The notes under the pieces: model-generated
Seen by the model: the letters and a program-made list of their open reading frames with translations, nothing else
Told to the model about the DNA's origin: nothing
Database searches by the model: none
Program-made: the position numbers and the translations under genes
Assembly: GCA_021785435.1 (NCBI GenBank)
Contig: JAJYFE010000020.1
Span: 1 to 40,404 of the forward strand
Source: Planctomycetota bacterium
GTDB lineage: Bacteria; Planctomycetota; Phycisphaerae; WQYP01
DNA: 40,404 nt
Reading direction: 5' to 3'
In this document: positions 8,415-17,024 of the stretch, in pieces
How the letters are laid out: every line of letters begins with the position of its first letter
Position numbering within the stretch: position 1 is the stretch's first letter

Positions 8415-10616
8415 TTAGCGCAGCAGCATCGGCAAGTCGTTGAAAACGGTGATATACAAGAACAGGGCGCCCAACAACGCGATGCCGGCGATCTGGATGG
8501 CTGATTGCAGCTTCAGCGGCAGCGGCCGACCGCGGATTTTTTCCACCAGCAACAACAGAAACAGCCCACCGTCGAGAATCGGCAGCGGCAGGAAATTAAT
8601 CACGGCGAGATTGACCGAAATAACGCCGAGAAAAAACAGCAGGTAGGTAAAGCCCCGGCTCTGCACTTCGTAACCCAGCTTGGCGATCACCAGCACGCTA
8701 TGCAATTGATGCGGCGAAATGGTGCCAACGCCGATGCCGCGCAGCGTCAGGTAGGTGCGCAGAATCCACCGCCACGTGTGATCCAGGCCCATGACCACCG
8801 CCCCGGTCCAGGAGCGGGTCCGTTGCAAACGCAGCAGGGGTTCCAGCGGCAGGTCCAACACATACTCGATCCGCTTCAACGGCGCGACCAGGCGACGGGT
8901 CAGACGCAGCGACACCGGCGGTGCGGCGCCGGCGAACGCCAGCGTAATCTGGTCGCCGTGGGCGCGGCGTAAGTGGTTGACCAGTTGGAACCAATCATGG
9001 ATGGGCACGGACGGACCGTTCGGTCCACCCAGGTTGAGGGCCGTCAGGACCGCACCGGAACGGATTCCCAATTTAGCGGCCGCGGTCGTCACTGCACCAA
9101 CCTGCGGGCGAAGAAAATCGTAGCCCAGGGCGATTCCCAGGAAACCGCTTCCATGACGGTCCACGAGCCGCGCGTGGCAGAGCACGGTGTGGTCACCGCG
9201 CCTCACGGTGATTGGAACCAGCGCGCCGCCGTGGGCCAGTAGGAACGCCCGTAACGTGTGGATATTGGGGTACCGCAGCGCGCCAATCTGGATAATACGG
9301 TCACCCGTTTTTATCCCCGCCGCGGCGGCCGGATCGCCGGGGAGGACTGATTGCACCCGCACCAGCGGATACATACCCAGAATAGCCGGCCAGTGCGTAA
9401 CTCCCGGCCGGGGCGCCAAGGTGGGTTGCAGCGTGATGACACGCTGCCCGTTCCGGGCGGAGGAAAATTCCAGCCGCACCGGTCGACCGCCGGAGCGCTG
9501 AATCCAATAATCCAGCTGGCCGTAATTGCGTACCGGATGACCGTCAATCCGGCGGATTACTGCCCCCGCCCCCACGCCTTTCCATGCCGGATACACCTGC
9601 CGCAGCTGACGGCGGCCGGCAGGGGTCAGGGGGGCGATCCGCAGGGAAACCGGCGAAAGGATGCCGAAGGTCAATAACCCCGTAGCGCTCGCCGGACGCG
9701 GCGTAACGTTGACGCTGTACACCCTGGCGCTATGGCCGCGCAGATACTGCAGACTCACCGGCTGGCCGGGACTATCCAGGGCCGAAGCCGTGGCCAGATC
9801 GGTGAACTCCAGGAAGCCCAACGGCGGATGGTGGTTCACGGAAATGATGCGGTCGCCCGTGCGCAGCCCCGCTTGCTGCGCGGGGCTGCCATAAATAACC
9901 CCGCCGACCACCGCCGGTGGAAACCGAACCCCCACCCGGAAGATGACCGCGAACAGAATGGCGGCGAAAATCAGGTTCATGGTCACGCCGGAAGCAATGA
10001 CAATCATTCGCTGCCAGATCGGCTTACCGCCAAATGACGCCGGATCATCGCTGACCTTGCGGGCGTCCAGATCGTCCTGCCCCAGCATGCGGACGTATCC
10101 GCCGAAGGGAAACCAGGAGAGGCGGTAATCGGTCTCGCCAATTTTTCTGGTTGGCGCAGCGCCAGCCTCCGGGGCGCTCGGCGGAACCGGACCGATGGGC
10201 GTCGGTCCGACGGAAAAGCCCACCCCTTTCCGCCAACCGCACAGGCGCGGGCCAATGCCCAGCGCGAAGACATCACAGCGGATCTTGAAAAATTTGGCGG
10301 TTAAAAAATGGCCCAGTTCGTGAAAAAAGATCACCGCACCGAAGCCAATCAGGAATAAGACCCATTTGCGCACCGAGTCCAGCACGCCGACCAAGGCCAC
10401 CGCCGCCAGCAGGGGTGCGGCGAAAGCAGCGAGAGTGGCCCAGCGCGGCCGACGGGGTGCAACCAGGACCCGCCTCGCGGCGGCTAAACCGCGCCGCGCG
10501 AGGACGAAACATGTTCTGAAAAACACCGGGCACCTTCTTGCTGAAATGGTGACGAGCCGACGATTCACGGTACCGCCGCCCCGATCCCGTGGACACCTGA
10601 TGGAAGCGTTAGCCAT
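8415..10616 (-). CDS. rseP: site-2 membrane metalloprotease RseP-like, multi-PDZ
   Basis: A 733-residue intramembrane zinc protease of the RseP/site-2 protease family, which cleaves membrane-bound anti-sigma factors and cleared signal peptides. The zinc motif HELGH is at 99-103 in a membrane helix and the third ligand is Asp682 in FLPLPILDGG near the C-terminus. Between them lie PDZ-like units: GSPAQQAGLRTGDRIISVN, a weaker one around VGAGAVIRRIDGHPV, and GDPAAAAGIKTGDRIIQIG. E. coli RseP has two PDZ domains and about 450 residues, so this protein is longer, partly from extra periplasmic sequence and a basic N-terminal stretch of about 60 residues. The ATG overlaps the end of dxr by 8 bp. The dxr-rseP pairing is widespread in bacteria. 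Confidence 0.9.
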   Translation of the reverse strand: MANASIRCPRDRGGGTVNRRLVTISARRCPVFFRTCFVLARRGLAAARRVLVAPRRPRWATLAAFAAPLLAAVALVGVLDSVRKWVLFLIGFGAVIFFHELGHFLTAKFFKIRCDVFALGIGPRLCGWRKGVGFSVGPTPIGPVPPSAPEAGAAPTRKIGETDYRLSWFPFGGYVRMLGQDDLDARKVSDDPASFGGKPIWQRMIVIASGVTMNLIFAAILFAVIFRVGVRFPPAVVGGVIYGSPAQQAGLRTGDRIISVNHHPPLGFLEFTDLATASALDSPGQPVSLQYLRGHSARVYSVNVTPRPASATGLLTFGILSPVSLRIAPLTPAGRRQLRQVYPAWKGVGAGAVIRRIDGHPVRNYGQLDYWIQRSGGRPVRLEFSSARNGQRVITLQPTLAPRPGVTHWPAILGMYPLVRVQSVLPGDPAAAAGIKTGDRIIQIGALRYPNIHTLRAFLLAHGGALVPITVRRGDHTVLCHARLVDRHGSGFLGIALGYDFLRPQVGAVTTAAAKLGIRSGAVLTALNLGGPNGPSVPIHDWFQLVNHLRRAHGDQITLAFAGAAPPVSLRLTRRLVAPLKRIEYVLDLPLEPLLRLQRTRSWTGAVVMGLDHTWRWILRTYLTLRGIGVGTISPHQLHSVLVIAKLGYEVQSRGFTYLLFFLGVISVNLAVINFLPLPILDGGLFLLLLVEKIRGRPLPLKLQSAIQIAGIALLGALFLYITVFNDLPMLLR

Positions 10617-11814
10617 CCAGCGCCTCCCGGCGGGCCCAAACGTCGCACGCCAGCAGGTCCTGCAGGGTCGGGCGGCCTACGAAACCGCACCGAAGATGTT
10701 TTTCCAGCACCCGTTCGATGCGTCGCAGAATATTCCCGAACGGAATTTTGCCGGCGCGAAACAGGGCGTTGGCGGCTTCATTGGCCGCGTTCAGGACCGC
10801 GCCGCTGGTGCCGCCGCGCCGCACCACTTCATAGCCCAGGGCCAGGGCGGGGAACCGCTCGCGCGGCTCCTCGAATGTCATCTGTTGAATGCTGGACCAA
10901 TCCAGGCGACGGCCGCAACCGGCGCAGCGCCGGGGATGGGTCAGGGCGTATTGGATGGCGGTGCGCATGTCGGGGGCGCCGAGTTGGGCGATAATGCTGC
11001 CGTCCACGTACTCGATCATGCTGTGAATGATGGACTGGGGATGAATAAGCACGTCGATGCGCTCTGCCGGCAGATTAAAAAGCCAATGGGCTTCAATAAT
11101 TTCCAGGGCCTTGTTCATTAACGTGGCCGAATCGATGGTTATCTTAGGTCCCATGCGCCAATTGGGATGCCGCAAGGCCTCCGCCACGGTGGCCCGCTGG
11201 AGGCGGCTTTTCGTCCAAGTTCGAAACGGTCCACCGCTGGCCGTGAGGATGATCCGCCGAATTTCCGCGGTTTGCCCGCAGCGCAGCGCCTGGAAAATGG
11301 CCGAGTGCTCCGAATCCACCGGCACCACGCAGGCGCCGTGCTGTTGGGCCAGCGGCATCACCAGGCCGCCCGCTGCAACCAGGGTTTCCTTGTTGGACAG
11401 GGCGATCCATTTGCCCGCCCGGGCCGCCGCGAGCACCGGACGCAGGCCCGCCGCCCCCACCATGGCCGCCGCCACGATATCCACATCGGGCCGTTGCGCG
11501 ATCTCGGCGAGCGCATCCAGACCCGTGCGCACCACAATACCCCGCCGGCGCAAGGCGCGCTCCAAAGCCGGGACATCACCGGGTTTCGCCGGCTGGCTTA
11601 AGACTACGACGCGCGGATGATGCCGCAGCGCCTGCTCCGCGAGCTTTTGCCAACTCCGGCCTGCGGCCAAAGCAGTGACACGATAGCGTCCGCCCAAGTG
11701 AGCAACGACTTGCAGGGTGCTCTGTCCAATTGAGCCGGTGCTGCCCAGCACCGCGACACGCCGCAATCTCCGGTCCGCCTGGGGTGAAACCGGTTCGGAT
11801 TCCATTGGCGCCAT
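10609..11814 (-). CDS. dxr: 1-deoxy-D-xylulose 5-phosphate reductoisomerase
   Basis: Second step of the MEP isoprenoid pathway: DXP is converted to MEP with NADPH and a divalent metal. From the ATG at 11814 the product has 401 residues, the normal length. Motifs seen are the nucleotide-binding GSTGSIGQS (24-32), LSNKETLV, VPVDSEHSA with the metal-binding Asp/Glu, TASGGPFR (usually SASGGPF), and PNWRMGPKITIDSATLMNK. The frame stays open to an ATG at 11862, but a good promoter (TTGTGA-N17-TATATT) puts the transcription start near 11857, inside that longer version. The ATG at 11814, with AGAGGA 10 nt upstream, is therefore chosen. The gene is translationally coupled to rseP by an 8-bp overlap. 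Confidence 0.93.
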   Translation of the reverse strand: MAPMESEPVSPQADRRLRRVAVLGSTGSIGQSTLQVVAHLGGRYRVTALAAGRSWQKLAEQALRHHPRVVVLSQPAKPGDVPALERALRRRGIVVRTGLDALAEIAQRPDVDIVAAAMVGAAGLRPVLAAARAGKWIALSNKETLVAAGGLVMPLAQQHGACVVPVDSEHSAIFQALRCGQTAEIRRIILTASGGPFRTWTKSRLQRATVAEALRHPNWRMGPKITIDSATLMNKALEIIEAHWLFNLPAERIDVLIHPQSIIHSMIEYVDGSIIAQLGAPDMRTAIQYALTHPRRCAGCGRRLDWSSIQQMTFEEPRERFPALALGYEVVRRGGTSGAVLNAANEAANALFRAGKIPFGNILRRIERVLEKHLRCGFVGRPTLQDLLACDVWARREALDG

Positions 11815-11863
11815 GAAATACGCATCCTCTGCCCGCAGCTGCGTGGCGACGATTAAACGCATT

Positions 11864-11892
11864 AATATAAAGTTTACCGCGCCGGTTCACAA
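11864..11892 (-). promoter_or_regulatory. putative sigma-70 promoter of dxr-rseP
   Basis: On the minus strand TTGTGA (11892-11887) is separated by 17 nt from TATATT (11869-11864). The predicted start near 11857 lies downstream of the first in-frame ATG of dxr (11862), which decides for the internal ATG at 11814. Confidence 0.5.
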
Positions 11893-11909
11893 GCATTTCA
11901 GACGACGAT

Positions 11910-12866
11910 TCAGGCGACGAGGTGTTCCCGGCGCAACCAGGCGATAAAGCGGCGCAGACCTTCCTCCACTTGCACCTGCGGTCGATAGCCAAGCTCGCGG
12001 ACCGCTTTGCCGATATCCGCATAAGTTACCGGCGGTTCGGAAAGCGGAGCGGGGACAGCTTGGATGTGGGCGGGGCGATCCAGCAATTTTTCAAGGATCT
12101 GAACGAAGGCGATATTTTCCACCGGATGGCCGCAACCCAGATTGTAGACCCGATAACCGCAGGGGGAATCGAGAGCGGCCAGAAAGCCGGCGATAATGTC
12201 GTCGATATAGGTCCAGTCGCGCTTCAGGCGCCCGCCGTTAAAAAGTGTCAGCTCCCGGCCCGTCAGGATATCCAGTGTCCAGCGCCAGGGCATCATATCT
12301 GGTCGACCATGCGGCCCGTAGACATTGAAAAAACGCAGGACGGTGACAGGCATTTGCCAGAGGTGGTGGTAGGAATGGGCGAAAAGCTCCATGGCACGCT
12401 TGCTGGCAGGATAGGGCGCCAGGGGTTGATCCGCCGAGGCGGTTTCCAAAAACGGAACCGGCGTGGATTGGCCATAGACCGAGCCGGTGGACGCCACGAG
12501 GCAATGCGGCGGTCCAGCGCCGCGGGCCGCTTCGAGCAGATTCAGGGTTCCCTGTACATTGACGGCGGCATAAATCAGCGGGTTGGCGACGCTATAGCGC
12601 ACGGAAGCCATGGCGGCGATGTGGGCGATGGCGCCAGGCTTTTGTTCGCGGCACAGGCGGTTGACCCCATCGGCGTCGCGCAGGTCGCCGTGGATAAAAG
12701 TGAAATTGGAATGGGTTTGCAGGTCCGCGAGATTGCGCCGTTTGTGCACGACGGGATAATAATCGTTCAGATTATCCAGACCGGCCACGGTGTCGCCGCG
12801 CACCAGCAGGGCTTTCGCCAGCCGCGAACCGATGAAGCCAGCGGCGCCGGTAACCAATATGCGCAC
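11910..12866 (-). CDS. NAD-dependent nucleotide-sugar epimerase
   Basis: A 318-residue extended short-chain dehydrogenase. The Rossmann motif GAAGFIG is at 7-13. The stretch LDNLNDYYPVVHKRRNL (30-46) is characteristic of UDP-glucuronate 4-epimerases, which make UDP-galacturonate. The catalytic Ser/Thr region is VASTGSVYG (124-132) and the catalytic pair is Tyr152 and Lys156 in YPASK; RFFNVYGPHGRPDM and RDWTYIDDI complete the family pattern. It starts with a GTG at 12866, one base after the stop of the SGNH hydrolase gene, so the two form an operon. It would supply activated sugars for surface glycans, in line with the glycosyltransferases at 31.5-40.4 kb. The exact substrate is inferred. Confidence 0.85.
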   Translation of the reverse strand: MRILVTGAAGFIGSRLAKALLVRGDTVAGLDNLNDYYPVVHKRRNLADLQTHSNFTFIHGDLRDADGVNRLCREQKPGAIAHIAAMASVRYSVANPLIYAAVNVQGTLNLLEAARGAGPPHCLVASTGSVYGQSTPVPFLETASADQPLAPYPASKRAMELFAHSYHHLWQMPVTVLRFFNVYGPHGRPDMMPWRWTLDILTGRELTLFNGGRLKRDWTYIDDIIAGFLAALDSPCGYRVYNLGCGHPVENIAFVQILEKLLDRPAHIQAVPAPLSEPPVTYADIGKAVRELGYRPQVQVEEGLRRFIAWLRREHLVA

Positions 12867-12867
12867 G

Positions 12868-13503
12868 CTACGCCTCCAGAGCTTTCAGCAGCGCCTGGGC
12901 CAAGGCCAGATGGCCGGTTAGGTTGGGATGCACCCGGTCCCAGGCGATGGCCGCCGGATAATAGCCGCGGAGCAGGTTGTCGAATACGGCCTGTGTATCC
13001 ACCAAGACCGCACCGCTGCGCTGGGCGATGTCCCGCACAATAGCGGCATATTGGTCCATCCGCGCTCGCATGGCGTCATCGCGTCGCGGTTCGATGTAAT
13101 ACGGTGTCATCATAACCAGACCCTTGACCAGCGGCTGCGTCTGCCGCACCAGGTCCGCCAGGGTGCGTTGAAATTCATCGGGTAACACCTGGGTTTCCGG
13201 GCGGGTGGGGCAGTCAAATTGCCGCCACACATCATTGATGCCGATCATGATGGAAAGCCAGTCCGGCTTCAGCTCCAGCACGTCGGTGGCCCAGCGCTGG
13301 GCCAGATCGCGCACCGTGTTGCCGCTGCAGCCCATATTCACCACCCGGATCCGCCGTAATGGATCGCCGGTCGCCAGCAGGGCATCGACCAGGGCCACGT
13401 AGCCGTTGCCAAGGCCATTTCCTTCGCCCACCGGCCGGGCCCGGCCGCAATCCGTGATCGAGTCGCCGATCAAAACCAATTTATCGCGGGCTTGAATTTT
13501 CAT
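12868..13503 (-). CDS. SGNH/GDSL-family hydrolase
   Basis: A 211-residue esterase-fold protein. Block I is VLIGDSITDCGR with nucleophile Ser15, the oxyanion Gly/Asn blocks are VVNMGCSGNTVRDL and IMIGINDVW, and block V is DRVHPN with Asp189 and His192. It resembles the small cytoplasmic or secreted SGNH hydrolases that remove acetyl groups from sugars, such as rhamnogalacturonan acetylesterases. No signal peptide is visible from the chosen ATG at 13503. The frame stays open upstream to 13761, but that overlaps the start of the divergent cysS gene and has no family sequence. It is co-transcribed with the downstream sugar epimerase, which suggests polysaccharide-related deacetylation (inference). 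Confidence 0.85.
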   Translation of the reverse strand: MKIQARDKLVLIGDSITDCGRARPVGEGNGLGNGYVALVDALLATGDPLRRIRVVNMGCSGNTVRDLAQRWATDVLELKPDWLSIMIGINDVWRQFDCPTRPETQVLPDEFQRTLADLVRQTQPLVKGLVMMTPYYIEPRRDDAMRARMDQYAAIVRDIAQRSGAVLVDTQAVFDNLLRGYYPAAIAWDRVHPNLTGHLALAQALLKALEA

Positions 13504-13573
13504 GGGAAACCCATTCCGGTCATTTTTGCGGCGAAGGAACCGCTTCGCCGGAGCATACCGGGAAACGGGAGGG

Positions 13574-13602
13574 TTTTCCATTCGCGGCCAGCGCCATACA
13601 AT
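13574..13602 (+). promoter_or_regulatory. putative promoter of cysS
   Basis: TTTTCC (13574-13579), 17-nt spacer and TACAAT (13597-13602) lie 35 nt before the ATG. The leader holds GGAAAGGCGGGAAAG, a purine-rich ribosome binding site. A hairpin with 8-bp arms (CGGCGAAG/CTTCGCCG) lies at about 13530-13552 between the divergent genes. Confidence 0.4.
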
Positions 13603-13637
13603 GACCCATCCATAGGAAAGGCGGGAAAGTATCCGCG

Positions 13638-15281
13638 ATGACCGTACGCTTTTACAACAGCTTGACCCATCAACAGGAAGATTTCGTACCCCAGACGCCC
13701 GGCCCCTCGGCCCAGGCTCCGCTGCGCGGCGCGCAAATTCGCATGTATACCTGCGGACCAACCGTGTATGACTATGCGCATATCGGAAACTTCCGCTCTT
13801 TCCTTTTTGCCGACGTATTGCGCCGCCATCTGGAGTGGCACGGCGCCACGGTGCGGCAGGTGATGAATATGACCGATGTCGGCCACATGACGCAGGACCA
13901 AACCGCCGACGGCGCCGGCCGCGATAAGCTGGAACTGGCGGTGGAAAAAATGAAACAGAGCAAGAAGTCCGGCGCGGCGCTGGTGGAGAATCCGAACGAT
14001 CCCGGCCAAGTGGCGGATTTTTTTGTGCGGGCGTTCCTGGAGGATGCGCGCCGCCTCGGCTTGGCCGTCGTGGCCGACTACGATCGCGCCGGCGGCGCGG
14101 CGGCCCAGGAGCGCATCATGCCCCGGCCTACGCGGCATATCGGCCAGTTCATCGAACTGATCCAGAAATTGCTGGTCCGCGGCCACGCTTATATCGGCTC
14201 CGATGGAGTCGTCTACTACGATGTGGGCGGTTTCGCAGCCTATGGTCGGCTGTCGGGCAACTCGGTGGAGCAGCTTTCGCATGGGGCCGGCGGGCGCACC
14301 AACGAATCCGCCGCGAAACGCCATCCCGCTGATTTTTTTCTCTGGAAGCCGGACCGCCATCACCTGATGCGCTGGCCTTCGCCCTGGGGCGAAGGCTACC
14401 CCGGTTGGCACGTGGAATGCAGTTCCATGGCCATGGAGATCCTGGGCGAATCGCTGGATATCCATACCGGCGGCGAAGATAACATCTTTCCCCATCACGA
14501 ATGCGAAATAGCCCAGTCGGAAGGGGCCACCGGCCGGCCTTTCGTGCGCCTCTGGATGCACGCCCGGCACCTGATGGTGGAAGGCGAAAAAATGTCCAAA
14601 TCCAAAGGCAATTTTTTCACCATCCGGGACCTGATGGAAAAAGGGGTTGACCCGCTGGTGATTCGCCTGGCGCTGATCCGCACCCGTTACCGGGAGACGC
14701 TTAATTTCACCCTGCAAAGTCTCCATGAAACCGCCGGCGCCATGGGTTCGCTGCGCGATCTGGTCGAGAAGCTTGGCGGCGCCGTTGGCGACCCCGGAGG
14801 CGCCGGCGAAACCGGACCGGCCGGACCCGAAGGCGGTCCCAGCACGGCCTGCCTGGAACCGGCGGACGCCGACATGCTGGCGGAATTTCAAAATGCGCTG
14901 GATGACGATCTGAACACGTCCGCGGCGCTGGCTGCCCTGTTTACCTGGGCCGCCCCCCGGTTTAAGCGGAAAAAGTTCACCGACGACGAGGCCCGGTCGT
15001 CGCTGGCAGCGTTACGCCGGGTGGATCATGTGCTGGGCGTGATGTTCAAGCCGTTGCAGCCGTTGGCGCAGGACACCCGCGCCAACGTGGAGAACCTGCT
15101 GCGGCAGCGGGACGAAGCCCGGCAGCGAAAAGATTTCGCCACGGCGGATCGGCTTCGTGCGAACCTGACAGCGCTTGGCGTAGAGGTCCATGATACACCG
15201 TCCGGCTCACAGTGGCGCCGGCGGCTGGCGCCCGAGCGCTCCACCGCGCCCGGGATTGCCACGGAAGCAGCGCGGCGGTGA
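13638..15281 (+). CDS. cysS: cysteinyl-tRNA synthetase
   Basis: Class I aminoacyl-tRNA synthetase charging tRNA-Cys. The HIGH-type motif is YAHIGN (46-51) preceded by zinc ligand Cys39 in YTCGPTVYDY. Further zinc-site residues are Cys261 in GWHVECSSM, His286/His287 and Glu290 in FPHHECEIAQSE, and the KMSKS loop is at 318-322. At 547 residues it is longer than the E. coli enzyme (461). The extra length comes from an insertion after NMTDVGHMTQD (about 88-125, Lys-rich, DKLELAVEKMKQSKKSG), a Gly/Pro-rich linker near 395-415 and a basic C-terminal tail. The first insertion is familiar from planctomycete and related CysS proteins. It is divergent from the SGNH hydrolase gene across 134 bp. Confidence 0.95.
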   Translation: MTVRFYNSLTHQQEDFVPQTPGPSAQAPLRGAQIRMYTCGPTVYDYAHIGNFRSFLFADVLRRHLEWHGATVRQVMNMTDVGHMTQDQTADGAGRDKLELAVEKMKQSKKSGAALVENPNDPGQVADFFVRAFLEDARRLGLAVVADYDRAGGAAAQERIMPRPTRHIGQFIELIQKLLVRGHAYIGSDGVVYYDVGGFAAYGRLSGNSVEQLSHGAGGRTNESAAKRHPADFFLWKPDRHHLMRWPSPWGEGYPGWHVECSSMAMEILGESLDIHTGGEDNIFPHHECEIAQSEGATGRPFVRLWMHARHLMVEGEKMSKSKGNFFTIRDLMEKGVDPLVIRLALIRTRYRETLNFTLQSLHETAGAMGSLRDLVEKLGGAVGDPGGAGETGPAGPEGGPSTACLEPADADMLAEFQNALDDDLNTSAALAALFTWAAPRFKRKKFTDDEARSSLAALRRVDHVLGVMFKPLQPLAQDTRANVENLLRQRDEARQRKDFATADRLRANLTALGVEVHDTPSGSQWRRRLAPERSTAPGIATEAARR

Positions 15282-15455
15282 CACGCCTCCGGGCGGCGTT
15301 AATGCCGGCGCGATGGTGAGACGCCCCTGGGTTTGGGCTTTCCTTTCGCCGATGCCGGGGCCGGCCGCGGTGAGGGCGGCCAAGGCCAGCAGGCGGGCGT
15401 CAACAATCGCCCAACGCCATCCACGCGCCTGGGTAGGCCGGCCAGGACAAATGTT

Positions 15456-15484
15456 TTGACACGGACTCAAAAGGTGACTATGAT
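15456..15484 (+). promoter_or_regulatory. strong sigma-70 promoter of the FmdB gene
   Basis: TTGACA (15456-15461), an exact 17-nt spacer and TATGAT (15479-15484) make the best consensus promoter in the window. AGGAGA at 15498-15503 follows, 8 nt before the ATG at 15512. Confidence 0.75.
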
Positions 15485-15511
15485 TAGATGCGGGTTTAGG
15501 AGATTAAGCAA

Positions 15512-15751
15512 ATGCCAATCTATGAATTTGAATGCAAGGGGTGCGGTCGAACATTCGAACATTTATCACGCGGTATACAGCCGGATGTGGAGAAAGCGGC
15601 GTGTCCGAACTGCCATTCCCGCAATACGGTTCGAAAACTTTCCGTATTCGCCGTGGCCCAAGGGGCCAACACCGGTAGTGCGGCCGAAAGCTGCGAGGCG
15701 CCAGGCGGATCGTGTTGCTGCGGCGGCGGGGCTTGCCGCAGTTTCGATTGA
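15512..15751 (+). CDS. FmdB-family zinc ribbon protein
   Basis: A 79-residue small zinc-ribbon protein of the FmdB regulatory family. It starts MPIYEFECKGCGRTFE, with zinc ligands CKGC near residue 8-11 and CPNC near 31-34, followed by NTVRKLSVFA. The Cys-rich tail SCEAPGGSCCCGGGAC is typical of the longer members and may bind metal. The gene stands alone with a consensus promoter and a clear AGGAGA ribosome binding site, so it is probably well expressed. The molecular role of the family is not established; an original proposal was regulation of formamidase/amidase genes. Confidence 0.9.
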   Translation: MPIYEFECKGCGRTFEHLSRGIQPDVEKAACPNCHSRNTVRKLSVFAVAQGANTGSAAESCEAPGGSCCCGGGACRSFD

Positions 15752-15864
15752 TCCCGATGAGAGCGTCGCCCACGGGCCAGTGGCACGGGAGGGCTGCGCC
15801 TCAGCCCACTGATCCCTCGCCGCTTGCCTTCTGGAGTTCATCAAACTGCCGCGCCGTCGCCGCT

Positions 15865-15947
15865 GGCGACTTGGAGGCGGAGGGCGCATGGGGCGCCGGA
15901 CAGCCAGGTAGAGACGTGGCAGGTCTGGAGACCTGCACCACAGGCTG
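15865..15947. repeat. 83-bp dispersed repeat, copy 1
   Basis: It matches 18323-18405 in the same orientation with four mismatches seen by eye. It contains the palindrome GCAGGTCTGGAGACCTGC at 15919-15936, which links it to the tandem array next to it. Confidence 0.85.
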
Positions 15948-15965
15948 GTGACCTGCGGCAAATGC

Positions 15966-16137
15966 TTGTGGTGCAGACCTCCAGGTCTGCCGGCTTTGTA
16001 GTCCAGACCTCGTTTGTGGTGCAGACCTCCAGGTCTGCCGGCTTTGTAGTCCAGACCTCGTTTGTGGTGCAGACCTCCAGGTCTTCCAGCTTTGTAGTCC
16101 AGACCTCGTTTGTGGTGCAGACCTCCAGGTCTGCCGG
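15966..16137. repeat. 48-bp tandem repeat array built on a palindrome
   Basis: Units begin at 15966, 16014, 16062 and 16110: three complete 48-bp units and a partial fourth. Each contains the perfect inverted repeat GCAGACCTCCAGGTCTGC; the third unit has a small change (TCTTCCAG). A second, half-site-like GTCCAGACC lies later in each unit. Units abut without unique spacers, so it is not a CRISPR array. Confidence 0.9.
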
Positions 16138-16337
16138 GCGGCTGAATTTCGCCGCTAAGACATTGGGGACCTGGCGCTATCGTTGCGGGCCGGCGTTCGC
16201 CAAAAAATCCGCCCCCCCAGACCGACCTCCAAAGCGGCCTGCTTGCATTCTTTGCTCTTTACCTTTACCTTTTCAGTTCCGCGCTGCGCCCTTGGTGTGC
16301 TTCGCGGTGAAACATCCGGGCTAAGGGTGCAGGGGTT

Positions 16338-16811
16338 ATGGCGCCGCCTTTACTGTATGATTTAAGCAAACTGAACCTTCAGCATATCGCGATTCCTGTT
16401 GAAGAAATACGTAAAGTCAATCCGCATCGCTTTGAGATGGAGCTGCTCAGTGGTATCATTCATATCGATTATGAGGTGACCACCGCGGTTGGCGTCAAAT
16501 ACGTCACGCCGCATGAATTTTGGGTGCGCGGACACATTCCCGGACGACCGCTCATGCCCGGCGTGTTGATGCTGGAAGCGGCCGCCCAACTTTGCTCCTA
16601 CGTGACGCGAATACTCAGGCCGGAAATGGGCTTTCTCGGTTTCGCCAAGGCGGACCATACGCGTTTTCGCGGCGCTGTGGTGCCCCCCACGTGTTTCTTT
16701 ATCATCGCCAAAATGGTGGACATCAACCGCCGCCGTGTGATCGCCGACTGCCAAGGCGTCTGTGACGGCACGCTGGTGTTTGAATCCAACATCACGGGAA
16801 TGCCGGTATAA
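16338..16811 (+). CDS. FabZ-like 3-hydroxyacyl-ACP dehydratase
   Basis: A 157-residue hotdog-fold protein of the FabZ family, which dehydrates 3-hydroxyacyl-ACP in fatty acid elongation. The active-site helix is GHIPGRPLMPGVLMLEAAAQ, with catalytic His66 and Glu80. The usual HRYPFLLVDR motif is replaced by PHRFEMELLSGIIHID, a variant I associate with a planctomycete branch, so it may act on a special acyl chain rather than in the housekeeping cycle. The ATG at 16338 has AGGGG 4 nt upstream. It stands alone: a repeat-rich stretch lies upstream and 213 bp of apparently empty sequence downstream. Confidence 0.82.
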   Translation: MAPPLLYDLSKLNLQHIAIPVEEIRKVNPHRFEMELLSGIIHIDYEVTTAVGVKYVTPHEFWVRGHIPGRPLMPGVLMLEAAAQLCSYVTRILRPEMGFLGFAKADHTRFRGAVVPPTCFFIIAKMVDINRRRVIADCQGVCDGTLVFESNITGMPV

Positions 16812-17024
16812 GCAACTGCCAGGAAATAAACTGTGCAAATATGGCGCAGGGATTTTGGCTGTTGGCGAGGCGCCAGCGACGAGCATACCCGCTCAGTGGG
16901 TCTGTAAGGAGCGGGCAACGAAGCCAGCGGCCAAAAGAACCAGCCACCTTGTGCAGGCTATTTCCTGGCAGCCTCTGAAGCCGCCGGCGCCCAGCGGGCG
17001 GTCCGTTCACCGCCACAGCGACTC

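Larger units (their letters stand above)
15752..16337. other. 586-bp gene-free stretch filled with repeats
   Basis: No believable gene is present. The stretch holds the 83-bp repeat copy (15865-15947), the 48-bp tandem array (15966-16137) and a transitional region to the FabZ-like gene. The plus-strand ORF across the array (15824-16324) is only the 48-bp unit read as a 16-residue repeat. Confidence 0.8.

Noticed and set aside
12868..13761. 297-residue version of the SGNH hydrolase
   Set aside because: The extra N-terminus overlaps the divergent cysS start and promoter and has no family sequence.
15207..15470. minus-strand gene overlapping the cysS end
   Set aside because: Low-complexity Pro/Ala/Gly sequence, overlaps a strongly supported gene, no recognisable family.
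15966..16137. CRISPR array
   Set aside because: The 48-bp units are directly joined and have no unique spacers; no cas genes are present.
15824..16324. protein with 16-residue repeats
   Set aside because: Only the tandem DNA repeat read in an open frame; no start signal or family sequence.
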